Below are positions 33,844 through 47,060 of a stretch of DNA of 64,000 nucleotides, piece after piece. The translations under genes and the position numbers were made by a program. The stretch's first letter is position 1. Each line of letters starts with the position of its first letter. Source of the DNA: Larix kaempferi (Eukaryota > Streptophyta > Pinopsida > Pinales > Pinaceae); assembly GCA_027924585.1 (NCBI GenBank), contig BSBM01000047.1, positions 18,534,001 through 18,598,000 on the forward strand, written 5' to 3'. The notes beneath the pieces are model-generated. The model was given only the letters and a program-made list of their open reading frames with translations, was not told where the DNA came from and did not search any database.

Positions 33844-36800
33844 TGTAATGTCCCAAAACTAGCGAAAAATTAATTTTTTTTTCATACGTGCAATAGTCAT
33901 TAATTTATCAAAGACAGCTTTACAAATTAAATCTAATATCATTAAATACATCCCTACTTGCATGAAACAAATGTAATCCTAAGACTTTCATTTTACATGG
34001 TTGCTTCTATGCATGAGTTTAGGATTTGCGGAAGCGATGTGGAATATAATATGATGGCATGTTTTAATTTTAATTGCAAATACTAGTGCAAGATAGAAAT
34101 ACACTCCTTATTGTCTTAAGAAATCATGTGATTAAATCTTGAATGTCTAATGTCACCTTCAGGTGATGAGCTCCTTTGATGTCGGTATGTTGTTCACGTG
34201 GTGGTACTATACTACTCCAAGGCATGTAATTACATACCTCGGCAGGGTGCCGGGAGGTATGGGTGAATATAGTGGTTGTCAGACTTCCTTAGCATAATGC
34301 TAATGCCATTCCATACTTCTGTGTTTGCAGGTATATTAAATCTGAGAGTACTATCTCTAAAGGGTTGGTTCCTATGTTACTATTGGTCCTATTTCACGAG
34401 GGTGAATGATAAGTTATTAAAAGGTGGGTATCCCATTACCATGGGAGTTCACAACATGAATGTTTTCCCAATGTGAGGTTCACGACTAACAGTTTATTGT
34501 AATATAAACAAATGTGGGTTGGGTCATAATTTTGCTATATACTTTCTACAAAAATCGAGCCCTTTGTAATTTAAAACAAGGGTGGTTGACTCCATGACTT
34601 CACTATAGACTTGCAAAAAGAATTGAACCTCCACTAGAGTGAGGCTGGTGTATCGTTTAATGCGCTTTTAATGAGTATGGGGAACAACTTGGCAAGAGGC
34701 TTTGGATATTGATTTGGGGTTTCTTTTTCAGTTATCCCTGTATTCGACTTTTTCTTCGTTTCTGGCTCTGCACTTCGTTGTATGGTGATGGTGTGGTGTA
34801 CTGACCCGAGCTTTGCTCGTGGTTAGCACACTTGGTAATTGTTGCTTTCGGCTATGGCGTAAGGCGGCCATGCTTCTTATAGGTGAGGAAATAATCTCTA
34901 TCTGCAATTGACATTTTTATCTTCTTCGATTCGAAAACACATATTTGAACTAACTGGTATTGTATGTCACTTATGACAGGTGATAAATGCTTTGGTATGG
35001 GAGTTGCGAAGATTCATGGTGTTGTAGGCATGGCTAGGGTAATGGTAAGTCTAGCTTACCCAATCTTTCCCTATCCCCCACACCTCTGGTGTTGTATGTA
35101 TGCGTTTGGCCTGGTTTTAGAATGAGGCTCCCATAATCCCATGGCTTACTCATTCACCTTGGGGAGTCTATTAGTCGTCTACTGGCTAGGCCAAGGAATG
35201 GTGTTTCAATGTAAATTTAATAGTTGAATAAGTACTAGGACTGTGATGTAAAGAACTATGTGGCAGCTGGATCTTAGTTGTTACTTGGCTCTGCGAATTC
35301 TTATAAAAATGTAATGCTATTTCATTTTGGATATGAATCCTGTACAGTTGTGCCTATAACAATGTATGAGACAATACTGTGGGCTACGACCATCTTGGGT
35401 TAACTTATTTCTTTTAGCTTCTATGTAATGTGATGTGTGATTTGGTTGAAAGAACACACTTAAACGTTCTTCTCTGTATCCTTGTCTTGCAACGTAGTTA
35501 GCACTTGGGTATTGGTTTCGTCTTTGTTTACTTCCTGCGTTTGCTAGTACCATGAGGCTTCTGGATACTTAAATAAATGCTTGTGAAAATGTAGGAGATT
35601 AATATGGGGTTTTATGTACTTCTATTATGGTAACGCTGCTAGGGTTTGAATGGACAAATCTCAATTTTATGTGTTGTCTATGTTGAATGAATGGGGATTG
35701 TTTTGATGGGAGATTTATTTCGAAATGTTGGCCATATGTGAGTCCTGTAGGAGACCACTATGAGTTTTGATTTAAGGGAGTCCATGGGGTTCGATCCTCT
35801 CCCTCTGCCTTCAATGGCGTCTGCGTTTGTAACTTCCCTACATTTAAAATCGTTGTAGTTGTACTGCACACTCAATGGTATTAAATTATTGACTTGTAGA
35901 ATACTATGGGCCTGTGAATGGTAATGATAGCTAAATGATGGGTGTTATTTTTATTGGGAAGTGGGTATGAATATGTAATTGTAAAAGCACAGTGTATGCG
36001 ATCTCTGTTCTACCTGCTATCTTCGTTTCAATTATGGTATGTATGGTCTTGAAAAAGAAAGCTAAAATAGACCGGAAAAAATGGAAAATATATCAGTCTT
36101 GAGTTTAGAATTGGAGTATATGGGAAATACTTAAAAAATAATGTTTGCATTTTTTCTATAGTTTGTATAAGTGGGCTTTCGAATGGTTTTACATGATGTT
36201 TAATGATTTCTATTAAAGGTTTGATTTCGGTAGCTAAGTGATTTTGTTTGTAATTTAAAACAAGGGTTTAGGTAAGATAAATTAAATACTATATATTTTG
36301 CTATGTTAAAATTAACGATTCGCCTATTCTAACAGTTTAAGCAATACAAATGACTAGCAAAGACTAGCTGGCTAGTCCTGCTGGGAATGCAATTCGATTC
36401 TAAGAAAACTTGATTTAAAAACTCATACTGAGGACATTGCTATTTTAACATTGCATTTATAAAAGAGATATAAATCATAGGAGGGTTTTATAAACAATTC
36501 ACACCTGTTGATCCCTGTAGCTTGTCCTGCTGATGATGACCTGCTGATCCTAGTAGCTTGTTCTTGCTGATACTGGCCTGCAAACTCAACCAACTAGTTA
36601 GGGAAACTACTGACTCTTAGCTTACCTGATAATTGATCTTGGATTGGATGACTTTGGGACTAACACTTTTCTCCCAACCATTATTCTACAACCATTCCTG
36701 GTTCAGTAAGAATCCCCTCGAGTTGGTTCTGACATGCAAACTGAGAAGTAGAGCACCTAGATGTGTAGCTGGTTCAGAAATTTATGGGAAGAGTTCACTT

Positions 36801-38041
36801 CCTGGAACAAAGATTTCTTCTTGGAATAATAATACCAAAATAAAAAGATCCCCCAAACTTTGGGGTCTATCCTCCTTAAGTAGGACAAATCTTGAATTAG
36901 GACTATTGAAATTTACTGGTTTCTTTAAAATTATTTAAATTATAAAAATAATATTTGTTTACTTAACTGCTAGTTATTTTTTGGAACTAGGACTTCTCAC
37001 TTTGTTTGATTAAAGTGTTTTGATATTTAATCTTTGTATAATAATAATAATATAAAAATTACAATCCTTTCTAAATATTAATAACTAATAATTAATAAGT
37101 GGCAGCCCACTTATGTATAAGTATACATGTAATAAATAACAATATTATGTATTGAAACTCCTAAATAATAATACTTATCTTTGTGGTCCTTAGCATTTTG
37201 TTTCACATGATGCTTCTTTTAATTGTTTTTAAGGAAAGGGTCAACTTCTTTGGACGGTTTCAGTAAGCCGGTAAAGTCACCTCTAGTCTTTCCCTTTGCA
37301 TGTCAGATTCCCTTGTTTTAACATGGTAGTTCCTGCAATATTTGATGATAATAAGATTTATTTAATCAAGTCGAATAGTTGTGATAAAACACATAGGTGC
37401 TATTCAGAGTCTTCCTGACACAACACTTGAGATATAGTAACTCCGAGTGCTCTTCAGAGCCTTTTAACTCAACACTCTCACATGGGCATTATGCTAGTGC
37501 AATTCCAGAGTCTCCGCTCAACACTAGAGCTAGAATGTGGTTGTGAGGCACATCTAGGATATTTAAGTGGCCTCGGATCCGGTAATCATTTCTTTCAAGA
37601 TTGGAGTGCTACAGGGCTTATGCCCAACACTCAACGTACCTTGGGGCTTAAGCCCAGTACGTAATAAGAGTCCTCTAGATACATCGGGGCTTAGGCCCAA
37701 TATATAGGTCATTCGTGTGTTTCTGAGTCCACGCTCAACACACTACAAAATCAGCCATATGAATCATGTTCTGCATAGTATAATGTAACAAAAGAGGAAA
37801 GCTCAGTATATCATAATTTGTAAGAAAATATCATAATACAACATAGTTTATTCGTTTGGGCTTTCCTGCCCAGTATATATATCCAACAATGAAACAATCA
37901 GGGTCCATGCCCAATATATCAACTCATGAAAGCATAAATAAAAACATACTAATGTTATGCTGAAATAATAAATCACATATGCTGGGGTCGTGGCCCGATA
38001 TAAACTCATAACATAGTTAGTCAAAAAGTTGGGATATTACA
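33844..38041 (-). mobile_element. 3' LTR (4.2 kb) of the chromodomain Gypsy element
   Basis: Begins TGTAATGTCCCAAAACTAG and ends GTTGGGATATTACA (plus strand), matched along its length by 42878-47055 with scattered differences and small indels. TGTAAT...ATTACA terminal inverted repeat. On the minus strand this is the 3' LTR. It has no coding content beyond a small ORF (34276-34476) present in both LTRs. Confidence 0.95.
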
Positions 38042-38054
38042 TCCCTCCCCGCTT
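38042..38054 (-). promoter_or_regulatory. Polypurine tract of the Gypsy element
   Basis: On the minus strand AGCGGGGAGGGA lies directly before the LTR start TGTAATATCCC, the expected place for the plus-strand primer. Confidence 0.8.
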
Positions 38055-38077
38055 AGAACAACACCGTCCCGGTGTTC

Positions 38078-38467
38078 TTAGGGACTAGGAATGAGCTCAC
38101 GAAACAAGGCTGGGTATGCTTCCCTCATGGTAGCCTCATTCTCCCAAGTGGCCTCATCTGGTCCAAAGTGCCTCCATTGCACTTTTAGCTGAGTAATGGT
38201 CCTCTTCCTAAGCTGGACCTCTCTCTTGTCCAAAATGTGGAGTGGTTCTGGCATGAACTCCCCTTTGGGCTCCACCTGTAATAAGGACCAATCAATAACA
38301 TGTTTAGTATCGTATACATATTTCTTTAATAAAGAAGCATGAAAAACATTATGAACTTTTATATGTGTTGGTAGGGCTAACTCATATGCTACTAGACTCT
38401 TCTTGCCCAGTATTTCAAAAGGTCCACAAAACCTTGGGGCTAGTTTACTGCAACGCCCCAAACTCAA
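38078..38467 (-). pseudogene. pol: Gypsy integrase C-terminus with chromodomain
   Basis: A 129-codon frame. The first half (LAPRFCGPFEILGK, HNVFHASLLKKY) is the integrase C-terminal core typical of plant chromoviruses. The second half is a chromodomain: ILDKREVQLRKR, LKVQWRHFGPDEATWENEATM, AYPALF. The domain directs integration through chromatin contacts in this family. It ends 24 bp before the polypurine tract. It is in the same register as gag, but separated from the rest of integrase by frameshifts and a stop. Confidence 0.9.
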
Positions 38468-39412
38468 CGAGCTTCATTTTGCTTTTATCCTTAGGAAAAC
38501 ATGTTCCCCGATTTGGTAGTCTTTGTCCTTTCTCTTCTTGTATGCGTAACTCTTTTGGCGGTCTTCTGCCTCTTTTAAATTCAGTTGCACCTTGGAGACT
38601 AGTTGTTCCAAGTCTTTTAGTAAATCTGGCCCCAGCATAAGTCTATCCACCAGGATATCCTATGCAACCGGGGTCCGACACTTTTGACCCTAGAGTACTT
38701 CGAAAGGACTCAATTTGGCCGAGGTTTGGTAACCGTTGTTGTATGCAAACTCTGCGAGGTGTAAATAGTTTTCCCACTTAGTGGGATTGTTCATGACATA
38801 CATTCTCAGCATATCCTCTAGAATTTGGTTTATGCGTTCGTCTGTCCGTCGATTTGGGGGTGGTATGCAGCACTAAACTGCAGTCGTGTCTCTAACCCGG
38901 AGAACAGTGCTCTCCAGAAGTTGCTAGTGAACTTCGTGTCTCGGTCAGAGATAATTGCTTTTGGGTATTCTGTGTAACAGGAAAATATCCTTTAGGAAGA
39001 TTTCCGTAATGTGAACTACCTGGTAGGTAGATTTTACTCGTATAAAATGTGTGGCTTTTGACAGCTTGTCTACTACTACGAAGATGGAGTCGTTTTGTTT
39101 CTTACTCTTAGGTAGGCCTGTAATGAAATCCATACTTATTACATCCCACTTCCATTCTGGAATGGGTAACGGTTGAAGTAGACCGGAGGGCTGTTGGTGT
39201 TCTGCTTTGACCAACTGGCATTCCCGACATTTCGCGATGAACAATGCGATGTCAGCTTTCAGTTTAGGCCAAAAGTAGTGTTTCTTTATGGCTAAAATCA
39301 TCTTTTGATATCTGGGGTGTCCTAAATAGAGACTCCGATGGAATTCGGTGAGTATGTTAGGTCTAATGTCTCCTCCCTCGGGAATGTAAAGTCTCTCTTT
39401 TGACCACAACAA
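38468..39412 (-). pseudogene. pol: Gypsy integrase, zinc-binding and catalytic core (broken)
   Basis: The 155-codon frame 39412-38945 contains the HHCC zinc-binding domain (HRSLYLGHP ... CRECQ) and the catalytic core start MDFITGLPKS with the first catalytic Asp, then FVVVDKLSKATHF. A frameshift near 38960 moves the second Asp and the Glu region into another register. Those parts are still legible (AYHPQ-like and AEFAYNN-like stretches), with a further stop near 38690. Joins element cDNA to host DNA in the family; inactive here. Confidence 0.85.
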
Positions 39413-39493
39413 TCCTGATTCATCTATCTTGTATTCTTTTTGTTGTTGAAAAAGCCTATCTTCCTGGATCTTTTTAAGGATCTCGACATAGAA

Positions 39494-40720
39494 TCAGTCA
39501 TTTTGGCATGTCGTTCTAATTCTGTCGTGTAAGTCGGAGTCCATTCGACTTTCAGTTACGTCATATAACATATGAGCTCGTCGACTTAAGGTGTTGGTGA
39601 TCTTGTTTTCTTTCCCATTGATGTGTTTCAGTTCAAAGTGATACTCACTAAGGAAGGCTAACCATCTAGCCTGTGTAGCGTTTAGGTCTGGTTGATCTAA
39701 CAGGTATTTTAGACTCATATTGTCCATCTTTAATAGAAATTTCTTACCCATGAGGTAATGCCTCCACATCTTTAGAGCATGGATAATGGCGGCCAGTTCG
39801 AGGTCATGAGTAGGATAGTTTTTCTCATGTTCTTTTAGTTTCCTTGACTCGTAACAGATGGCGAAATCATCATACATAAGGACTCCACTGAGTCCTTCCT
39901 TGCTTGCATCGGTGCAAACTACGAAGTCCCCATTGGGGTTGGCGATTTGTAGTATTGGTGCACTAATCAGAAGTTGTTTTAACTTCTGAAAACTTTCCTC
40001 GCACTTGTCTGTCCAGATGAACTTACTGGTCTTCTTCTGTAACGTGGTCATGGGACAAGCGATCCGCGAGAAGTTCTCAATGAACTTTCGATAATATCCG
40101 GCTAATCCTAGGAATGCTCGTATATCGAAAACACATGTAGGTGTGGGCCATTCTTCGATAGCCTTGATCTTTTCAAGATCAACTGCTATTCCCTTCTCGG
40201 AAATGATATGTCCTAAGTACTGTATCTGAGGTCTATAGAAATCACACTTGCTAAATTTTGCGTATAGATGATGTTCTCGCAATATCCGTAGTACTATTCA
40301 TAGGTGTTCCTCATGTTCTTCTTCATTCTTGGAATAGATCAGGATATCGTCTATGAAGACTAGAACAAAATTGTCGAGGTACTTATTGAAAATGTTGTTT
40401 ATCATGCACATGAAGTTAGCGGGTGCATTCGTCAGACCGAAAGGCATTACTACAAACTCGTAGTGGCCATATCGGGTGTGAAATGCGGTCTTACTGATGT
40501 CCTCGTCACAGATTCTCACCTGGTGATATCCGGATCGCAGGTCGATCTTCGAGAATATCTTTGCTCCTCCGACTTGGTCAAACAAGTCATTGATCCTAGG
40601 GAGTGGATAACGGTTCTTGATGGTTAACTTGTTGAGTTGGCGGTAATCGATGCACATACGCATCGTACTGTCCTTCTTTTTAACAAAGAGAATTGGTGCT
40701 CCCTAGGGAGACACACTCGG
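39494..40720 (-). pseudogene. pol: Gypsy reverse transcriptase and RNase H
   Basis: Two frames in the same register, 40663-40298 and 40282-39494, separated by one stop. RT motifs are [23 protein letters not shown] (first catalytic Asp), [12 protein letters not shown] and FIDDILIYS (catalytic DD). After LGHIISEKGI and FLGLAGYYRKFIENFS comes RNase H: VCTDASKEGLSGVL (Asp), THDLELAAI (Glu), LKMDNMSLKYL (Asp). Catalytic residues remain even though stops break the frame. Just upstream, TAG replaces the Trp codon of the conserved SPWGAP motif. A stop at 39494 ends the segment. Confidence 0.92.
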
Positions 40721-41431
40721 TCGAATGTATCCCTTATCTATTAGTTCTTGTAACTGTATCTTGAGCTCTACCAGCTCTAGTGTACTCATACGGTACGGAT
40801 TCCTAGAGACGGGTACGGATCCGGGGGTTAGTTCGATGGAAAAGTCTAAGTCCCGTTTGGGTGGTAACCCTGGTATCTCCTTGGGAAATATGTCGATGAA
40901 TTCTACTAGTATTGGAAAATCCTCGATCTTTTGTGCTCTATCGGCTTCTACAGTTTGGAGGTGGATCGCGAATAGTTTACAACCCTTTTCTAAACATTTC
41001 TTTGCTTGTAATGCAGATATCTATCGTACTGATACTTCCTTAGGTATACCTTGAATCGTTCTTTGGTTCCCTTGACTATCTATGCATAAGATGGATTTGT
41101 TTAAACAATCTAGCAAGGCATGATGTCCTTCTAACCAATCCATGCCTATTATTATGTCATAAGACCCTAACGGTAAGAGGTTTAAATCTACTCTAGTTGG
41201 GAATCTGTTTAAATCAATCTCACAGCCCTTAACTAGTTAGGAAACCTTTCGTTTGGTACCCATAGCTACTTGTACCAGCCATGGTACCTTGTGACTTTCT
41301 CGGTTTAGTTTGCAAGTTTCTTCTATCCTAGGAGAGATGTAGCTTCGGCAAGCACCCGGGTATATTAGAACTGAAATGACAGTGTTAGATATCTTACCCT
41401 CAATTTCTACCATGGTAGCTTGATGATCTGC
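40721..41431 (-). pseudogene. Gypsy protease and protease-RT linker (active-site Asp lost)
   Basis: Continues the gag register with several in-frame stops. The protease active-site loop reads LIYPGAC where this lineage normally has a D in the D-P/S-G-A triad, so the catalytic Asp is replaced by Tyr. Downstream IIIGMDWLEGHHALLDC is the conserved C-terminal part of the retroviral-type protease. The linker then runs through FPKEIPGLPPKRDLDFSIEL, common in plant chromoviruses, to RT. Confidence 0.85.
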
Positions 41432-42628
41432 CTATCGTCCATCAAGGGCGACATAAATCCTCGGTGTTTTTGCCATGTCCTCCATGGTAGGTTCCGTTTG
41501 GATGTTGTGTAAAGTCCCATTTGTTTTGTTGGGACAGTCTATGTAGTAATGTGGCCGTTGGAATTTCCAGAAAGAAACAGTTGGTGGGACCGCCTTTGCC
41601 CCTTTGTTGAAGGCTGGCCTGTTGGCTGGTGGTGGGGGTGCATTTGGTCGAGCTTGGGGTCGGTTGAAACCTTTGTTGGGTGGGAAACTGTTGTTATGTT
41701 TCCGAAAAGGTGGGGGTCTAAAACCCGGTCTGTGGTTGTTTGAGAAGGTCCTAAATATGTCCCTATTTCTATTGATGTTGTCGTTCCTTGGTTTCCCATG
41801 CTCATAGCACAGCCTGGCTTTATGTAGGGTTATGTCAAGGGTTTTGGGCATGTCGAATTCTATCTTCTCTCTAAAGTTTGGTGGCATCCCACCCAAGAAC
41901 TGCTGAATTTTCACCTTCTCGTCCTTAATATAAGGCACATAGTGCAGCAAGTCTAAGAACCGATTTATGAAAGCTTCTATAGTCAGGGAGCCCATTTTCA
42001 ACTCATGAAATTATTTTATTTTCTTGTCAAAGAATCTTTCAGACATATACTTGTCCCAGAATATTTTGCTGACGGTATCCCAGCTTATGTCTCACAGCTC
42101 TTGTCCCTTAGTGTGTTTCAAGTCCCGCCACCATCTGTCAACTTTACCATTTAGGTTGTATATGGCTAGTCGGGCTTGCATCTCACTCGAATAATTATGA
42201 ACTTTAAAGTATTTATTCATTCCTAACAACCATTCTTCAGCCTTTTCTCCTAAGTTAACTCCCCCGTCATAAGTTGGGGCTCTTATCTTTCGGAACTCTC
42301 CTTGTAAGCTGTCATCACTCTTCCTCCTTCTCTTGCAAGGAGGTGGGGAGCCATTGTCATTGAAAGAGCTTTTACAGTCCTCTTGCAATGGTTCTGATTT
42401 ATGTTCTTCTTGCTCTCCTATCCTGCAACTGGCTGCTTTCCTTGTGTTAAGAGTGTTGACGGAGAGAGTAGGTTGTTCATGGGGTTTTGCCCCTATTAAT
42501 TTTTGGAGTAAAGCTTCATTGATAGCCCGTTGTTCTCTTCTTTCTTGCATATTCTCATCCCTGAAACTTTGGAATTCAGCCTGTAGTTGCTGCATGGATT
42601 TCTCTAAATCTGAGTTGAGTTCCACCAC
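41432..42628 (-). pseudogene. gag: Gypsy gag (two in-frame stops, broken zinc knuckle)
   Basis: Two frames in the same register (42628-42092 and 42001-41432) separated by a TGA and a TAA. The N-terminal part is coiled-coil-like (QQLQAEFQSFRDENMQ), then a basic CKRRRKSDD stretch and the gag core (APTYDGG, AEEWLLGMNKYF, WWRDLKH). The second part has FLDLLHYVPYIKDEK and IQQFLGGMPP. The zinc knuckle reads FWKF-x3-H-x4-C: both leading Cys of the C-x2-C pair are Phe. Start MVELNSDLEK at 42628 is plausible but an upstream start cannot be excluded. Confidence 0.88.
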
Positions 42629-42863
42629 AATTTCTTGTTCTCGTGGTGGGGAATTTAGATTTCCTCGTACACTGATGCCTTATTCTGTATTCATTTTTCT
42701 GATACTACCTGTACCTGAAATTGATATAAGTATCTGTTCACGGAAAACAATTTGTTAGTTAATTCTTTCACATAAAATATAATACGATATTTTAAGCAAA
42801 GCTTTTTGGATTTGTAGCAGTGTTTGGTAGTGATCCCAATAGGTCACTTAGTGTTTGTAACTT

Positions 42864-42875
42864 GCTCTGATACCA
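42864..42875 (-). promoter_or_regulatory. Primer binding site complementary to initiator tRNA-Met
   Basis: The minus strand reads TGGTATCAGAGC, two bases from the LTR edge at 42878. This is the classic primer site of plant Gypsy and Copia elements. Confidence 0.93.
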
Positions 42876-42877
42876 CT

Positions 42878-45800
42878 TGTAATGTCCCAAAACTAGTGAA
42901 AATTAAAAAAAAAATTGTACCTGCAATAGTCATTAATTTACCGTAGATAGCTTTACAAATTAAATCTAATATCATTAAATACATCCCTACTTGCATGAAA
43001 CAAATGTAATCCTAAGAATTTCGTTTTACATGGTCTCTTCTATGCGTGAGTGTAAGATTTGTGGAAGCGATGTGGAATATAATATGATGGCATGTTTTAA
43101 TTTTAATTGCAAATACTAGTGCAAGATAGAAATACACTCCTTAGTGTCTTAATAAATCATGTGATTAAATCTTGAATGTCTAATGTCACCTTCAGGTGAT
43201 GAGCTCCGTTGATGTCGGTATGTTGTTCACGTGGTGGTACTATACTACTCCAAGGTAGGTAATTACATACCTCGGCAGGGTGCCGGGAGGTATGGGTGAA
43301 TATAGTGGTTGCCAAACTTACTTAGCATAATGCTAACGCCATTCCATACTTCTATGTTTGCAGGTATATTCAATCTGAGAGTACTATCTCTAAAGGGTTG
43401 GTTCCTATGTTACTATTGGTCCTATTTCATCAGGGTGAATGATAAGTTATTAAAAGGTGGGTATCCCATTACCATGGTAGTTCACAACATCAATGTTTTC
43501 CCAATGTGAGGTTCACGACTAAAAGCTTATTGTAATATAAACAAATGTGGGTTGGGTCATAATTTTGCTATAGAATTTGTACAAAAATCGAGCCCTTTGT
43601 AATTTAAAACAAGGGTGGTTGACTCCATGACTTCACTATATACTTGCAAAAAGAATTGAACCTCCACTAGAGTGAGGCTCATGTACCCTTTAATGCACTT
43701 TTAATGAGTATGGGGAACAACCTGGTAAGAGGGTTTGGATATTGATATGGGGTTTTCTGTTATCCATGTATTCGTCTTGTTCTTCGTTTCTGGCTCTGCA
43801 CTTCGTTGTATGGTGATGGTGTGGTGTACTGACCCGAGCTCTACTCGTGGTCACCACACTTGGTAACTATTGCTTTCGGCTATGGCGTAAGGTGGCCATG
43901 CTTCTTACAGGTGAGGAAATAATCTCTATCTGCAATTGACATTTTTATCTTCTTTGATTTGAAAACAAATGTTTGAACTAACTCGTATTGTATGTCACTT
44001 ATGACAGGTGATAAATGCTTTCGTATGGGAGCTGCGAAGATTCATGGTGTTGTAGGCGTGGCTAGGGTAATTGTAAGTTTGGCTTACCCACTCTTCCCCT
44101 ATCTCCCGCACCTCTGGTGTTGTATGTATGCGTTTGGCCTGGTTTTAGAATGAGGCTCCCGTAAGCCCATGGCTTACTGATTCACCTTGGGGAGTCTATT
44201 AGTCGTCTACTGGCTAGGCCAAGGAATGGTGTTTCAATGTAAATTTAATAGTTGAATAAGTACTGGGACTGTGATGTAAAGAACTATGTGGCAGCTGGGT
44301 CTTACTTGTTACTCGGCTCTCCGAATTCTTATAAAAATGTAATGCTATTTCATTTCGGATATGACTCCTATACAGTTGTGCCTATAACAATGTATGAGAC
44401 AATACTATCGGCTACGTCCATCCTGGGTTAACTTATTTCTTTTAGCTTCTATGTAATATGATGTGTGATTTGGTAGAAAGAACAAAATTAAATGTTATTC
44501 TCTATATCCCTGTCTTGTAACGTAGTTAGCACTTGGGTATTGGTTTCATCTTTGTTTACTTCCTGAGTTTGCTAGTACCATGATGCTTCTGGATACTTAA
44601 ATAAATGTTTGTGAAAACGTAGGAGATTAATATGGGGCTTTCTGTACTTCTATTATGGTAACGTTGCTAGGTTTTGAATGGACAAATCTCGATTTTATGT
44701 GTTGTCTGTGTCGAATGAATGGGTATTGTTTAGATGGGAGAATTGTTTCAAAATGTTGGCCATACGTGAGTCCTGTAGGAGACCACTATGAGTTTTGATT
44801 TAAGGGAGTCCATGGGGTTTGATCCTTGGCCTTTGCCTTCAATGGCGTCTGCATTTGTAACTTCCCATCATTTAAAATCGTTGTAGTTAAACTGCACACT
44901 CAATAGTATTAAATTCTTGACTTGTAGAATACTAGGGGGCTATGAATGGTAATGACAGCTAAATGATGCATGTTCTTTTTATTGGGAAGTGGGTATGAAT
45001 ATGTAATTGTAAAAGCACAGTGTATGCGATCTCTGTTCTACCTGTTTTCTTTGTTTCAATTATGGTATGTATGGTCTTGAAAAAGAAAGCTAAGATAGAC
45101 CGGGAAAACTGGACAATATATGAGTCTTGAGTTTAGAATTGGAGTATATGGGAAATACTTACAAAATAATGTCTGCATTTTTGCTATAGTTTGTATAACT
45201 GGGCTTTCGAATGGTTTTACATGATGTTTAACGATTTCTGTGAAAGGTTTGATTTCGGTAGCTAAGTGATTTTGTTTGTAATTTACAACAAGGTTTTAGG
45301 TAAGAGAAATTAAATACTATATATTTTGCCGAGTTAAAATCAACGATTCGCCTATTCTAACAGTTTAAGCAATACAAATGACTAGCAAAGACTAGCCAGC
45401 TAGTCCTGTTGGGAATGCCATTCGATTCTCAGAAAACTTGATTTAAAAATTGATACTGAGGACATTGCTATTTTAACATTGCATTTATAAAAGAGATATA
45501 AATCGTAGGAGGGTTTTATAAACAATTCATACCTATTGATCCCTATAGCTTGTCCTGCTGATCCCGGTAGCTTGTTCTTGCTGATACTGGCCTGCACACT
45601 CAGCCAACTAGTTAGGGAAACTACTGACTCTTAGCTGACCTGATAATTGATCTTGGATTGGATGACTTTGGGACTACCACGTTCCTCCCAACCATGATTC
45701 TACAACCGTTCTTGGTTCAGTAAGAATCCCCTCAAGCTTGTTTTGACATGCAAACTGAGAAGTAGAGGCCCTAGATGTGTAGCTGGATCAGAAATTTATG

Positions 45801-47055
45801 GGTAGAGTTCACTTCTTGGAACAGAGAGTTCTTCTTGGAATCATAATACCAAAAGAAAAAGATCCCCCAAACTTTGGGGTCTGTCCTCCTTAAGTAGGAC
45901 AAATCTTGAATTAGGACTGTTCGAATTTACTGGTTTCTTTAAAATTATTTGAATTATAAAAATAATATTTGTTTACTTAACTGCTAGTTATTTTTTGGAA
46001 CTAGGATTTCTCACTTTGTTTGATTAAATTGTTTTTGATATTTAATCTTTGTATAATAATAATAATATAAAAATTACAATCCTGTCTAAATATTAATAAC
46101 TAATAATTAATAAGTGGCAGCCCACTTATGTATAAGTATACATGTAATAAATAACAATATTATGTATTGAAACTCCTAATAATAATACTTAGCTTTGTGG
46201 TCCTTAGCATTTTGTTTCACATGATGCTTCTTTTAATTCTTTTTAAGTAAAGGGTTCACTTCTTTGGACGGTTTCGGTAAGGTGGTAAAGGCACCTCTAG
46301 TCTCTCTCTTTGCATGTCAAATTCCCTCGTTTTAACATGGCAGTTCCCGCAGTATTTGATGATAATAAGATTTATTTAATCATGTCGAATAGTTGTGATA
46401 AAACACATAGGTGCTATTCAGAGTCTTCCTCACTCAACACTTGAGATCTAGTAACCTTGAGTGCTCTTGAGAGCCTTTTAACTCAACACTCTCACGTGGG
46501 CGTTACGCTAGTGCAATTCTAGAGTCTCCACTCAACACTAGAGCTAGAATGTGGTTGTGAGGCACATCTAGGATATTTAAGTGGCCTCGTATCCGGTAAT
46601 CATTTCTTTCAAGCTTGGATTGCTCAAGGGATTATGCCCAACACTCAACGTACCTCAGGGCTTAAGCCTAGTACGTAATAAGAGTCCTCTAGATACATCG
46701 GGGATTAGGCCCAGTATATAGGTCATTCATGTGTTTCTAAGTCCACGCTCAACACACTACAAAATTAGCCATATGAATCATGTTCTGCACAGTATAATGT
46801 AACAAAAGAGAAAATCTCAGTATATCATAATTTGTAACAAATTCTCATAATACAACATAGTTTATTCGTTCGGGCTTTCCTGCCCAATATATATATCCAA
46901 CAATGAATTAATCAGGGTCCATGCCCAATATATCAACTCATGAAAGCATAAATCAAAACATACTAATGTTATGCTAAAATAATAAATCACATATGTTAGG
47001 GTCGTGGCCCGACATAACCTCATAACATAGTTAGTCAAAAAGTTGGGATATTACA
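42878..47055 (-). mobile_element. 5' LTR (4.18 kb) of the chromodomain Gypsy element
   Basis: Begins TGTAATGTCCCAAAACTAG and ends GTTGGGATATTACA, colinear with 33844-38041. In the first ~200 bp I see roughly a dozen differences, so the copies differ by a few percent and the insertion is not recent. A precise value needs an alignment. Confidence 0.95.
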
Positions 47056-47060
47056 TGGAT
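47056..47060. repeat. Gypsy target-site duplication, right copy
   Basis: TGGAT, identical to 33839-33843. With the paired LTRs it shows a complete 13.2-kb insertion that has not recombined. Confidence 0.9.
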
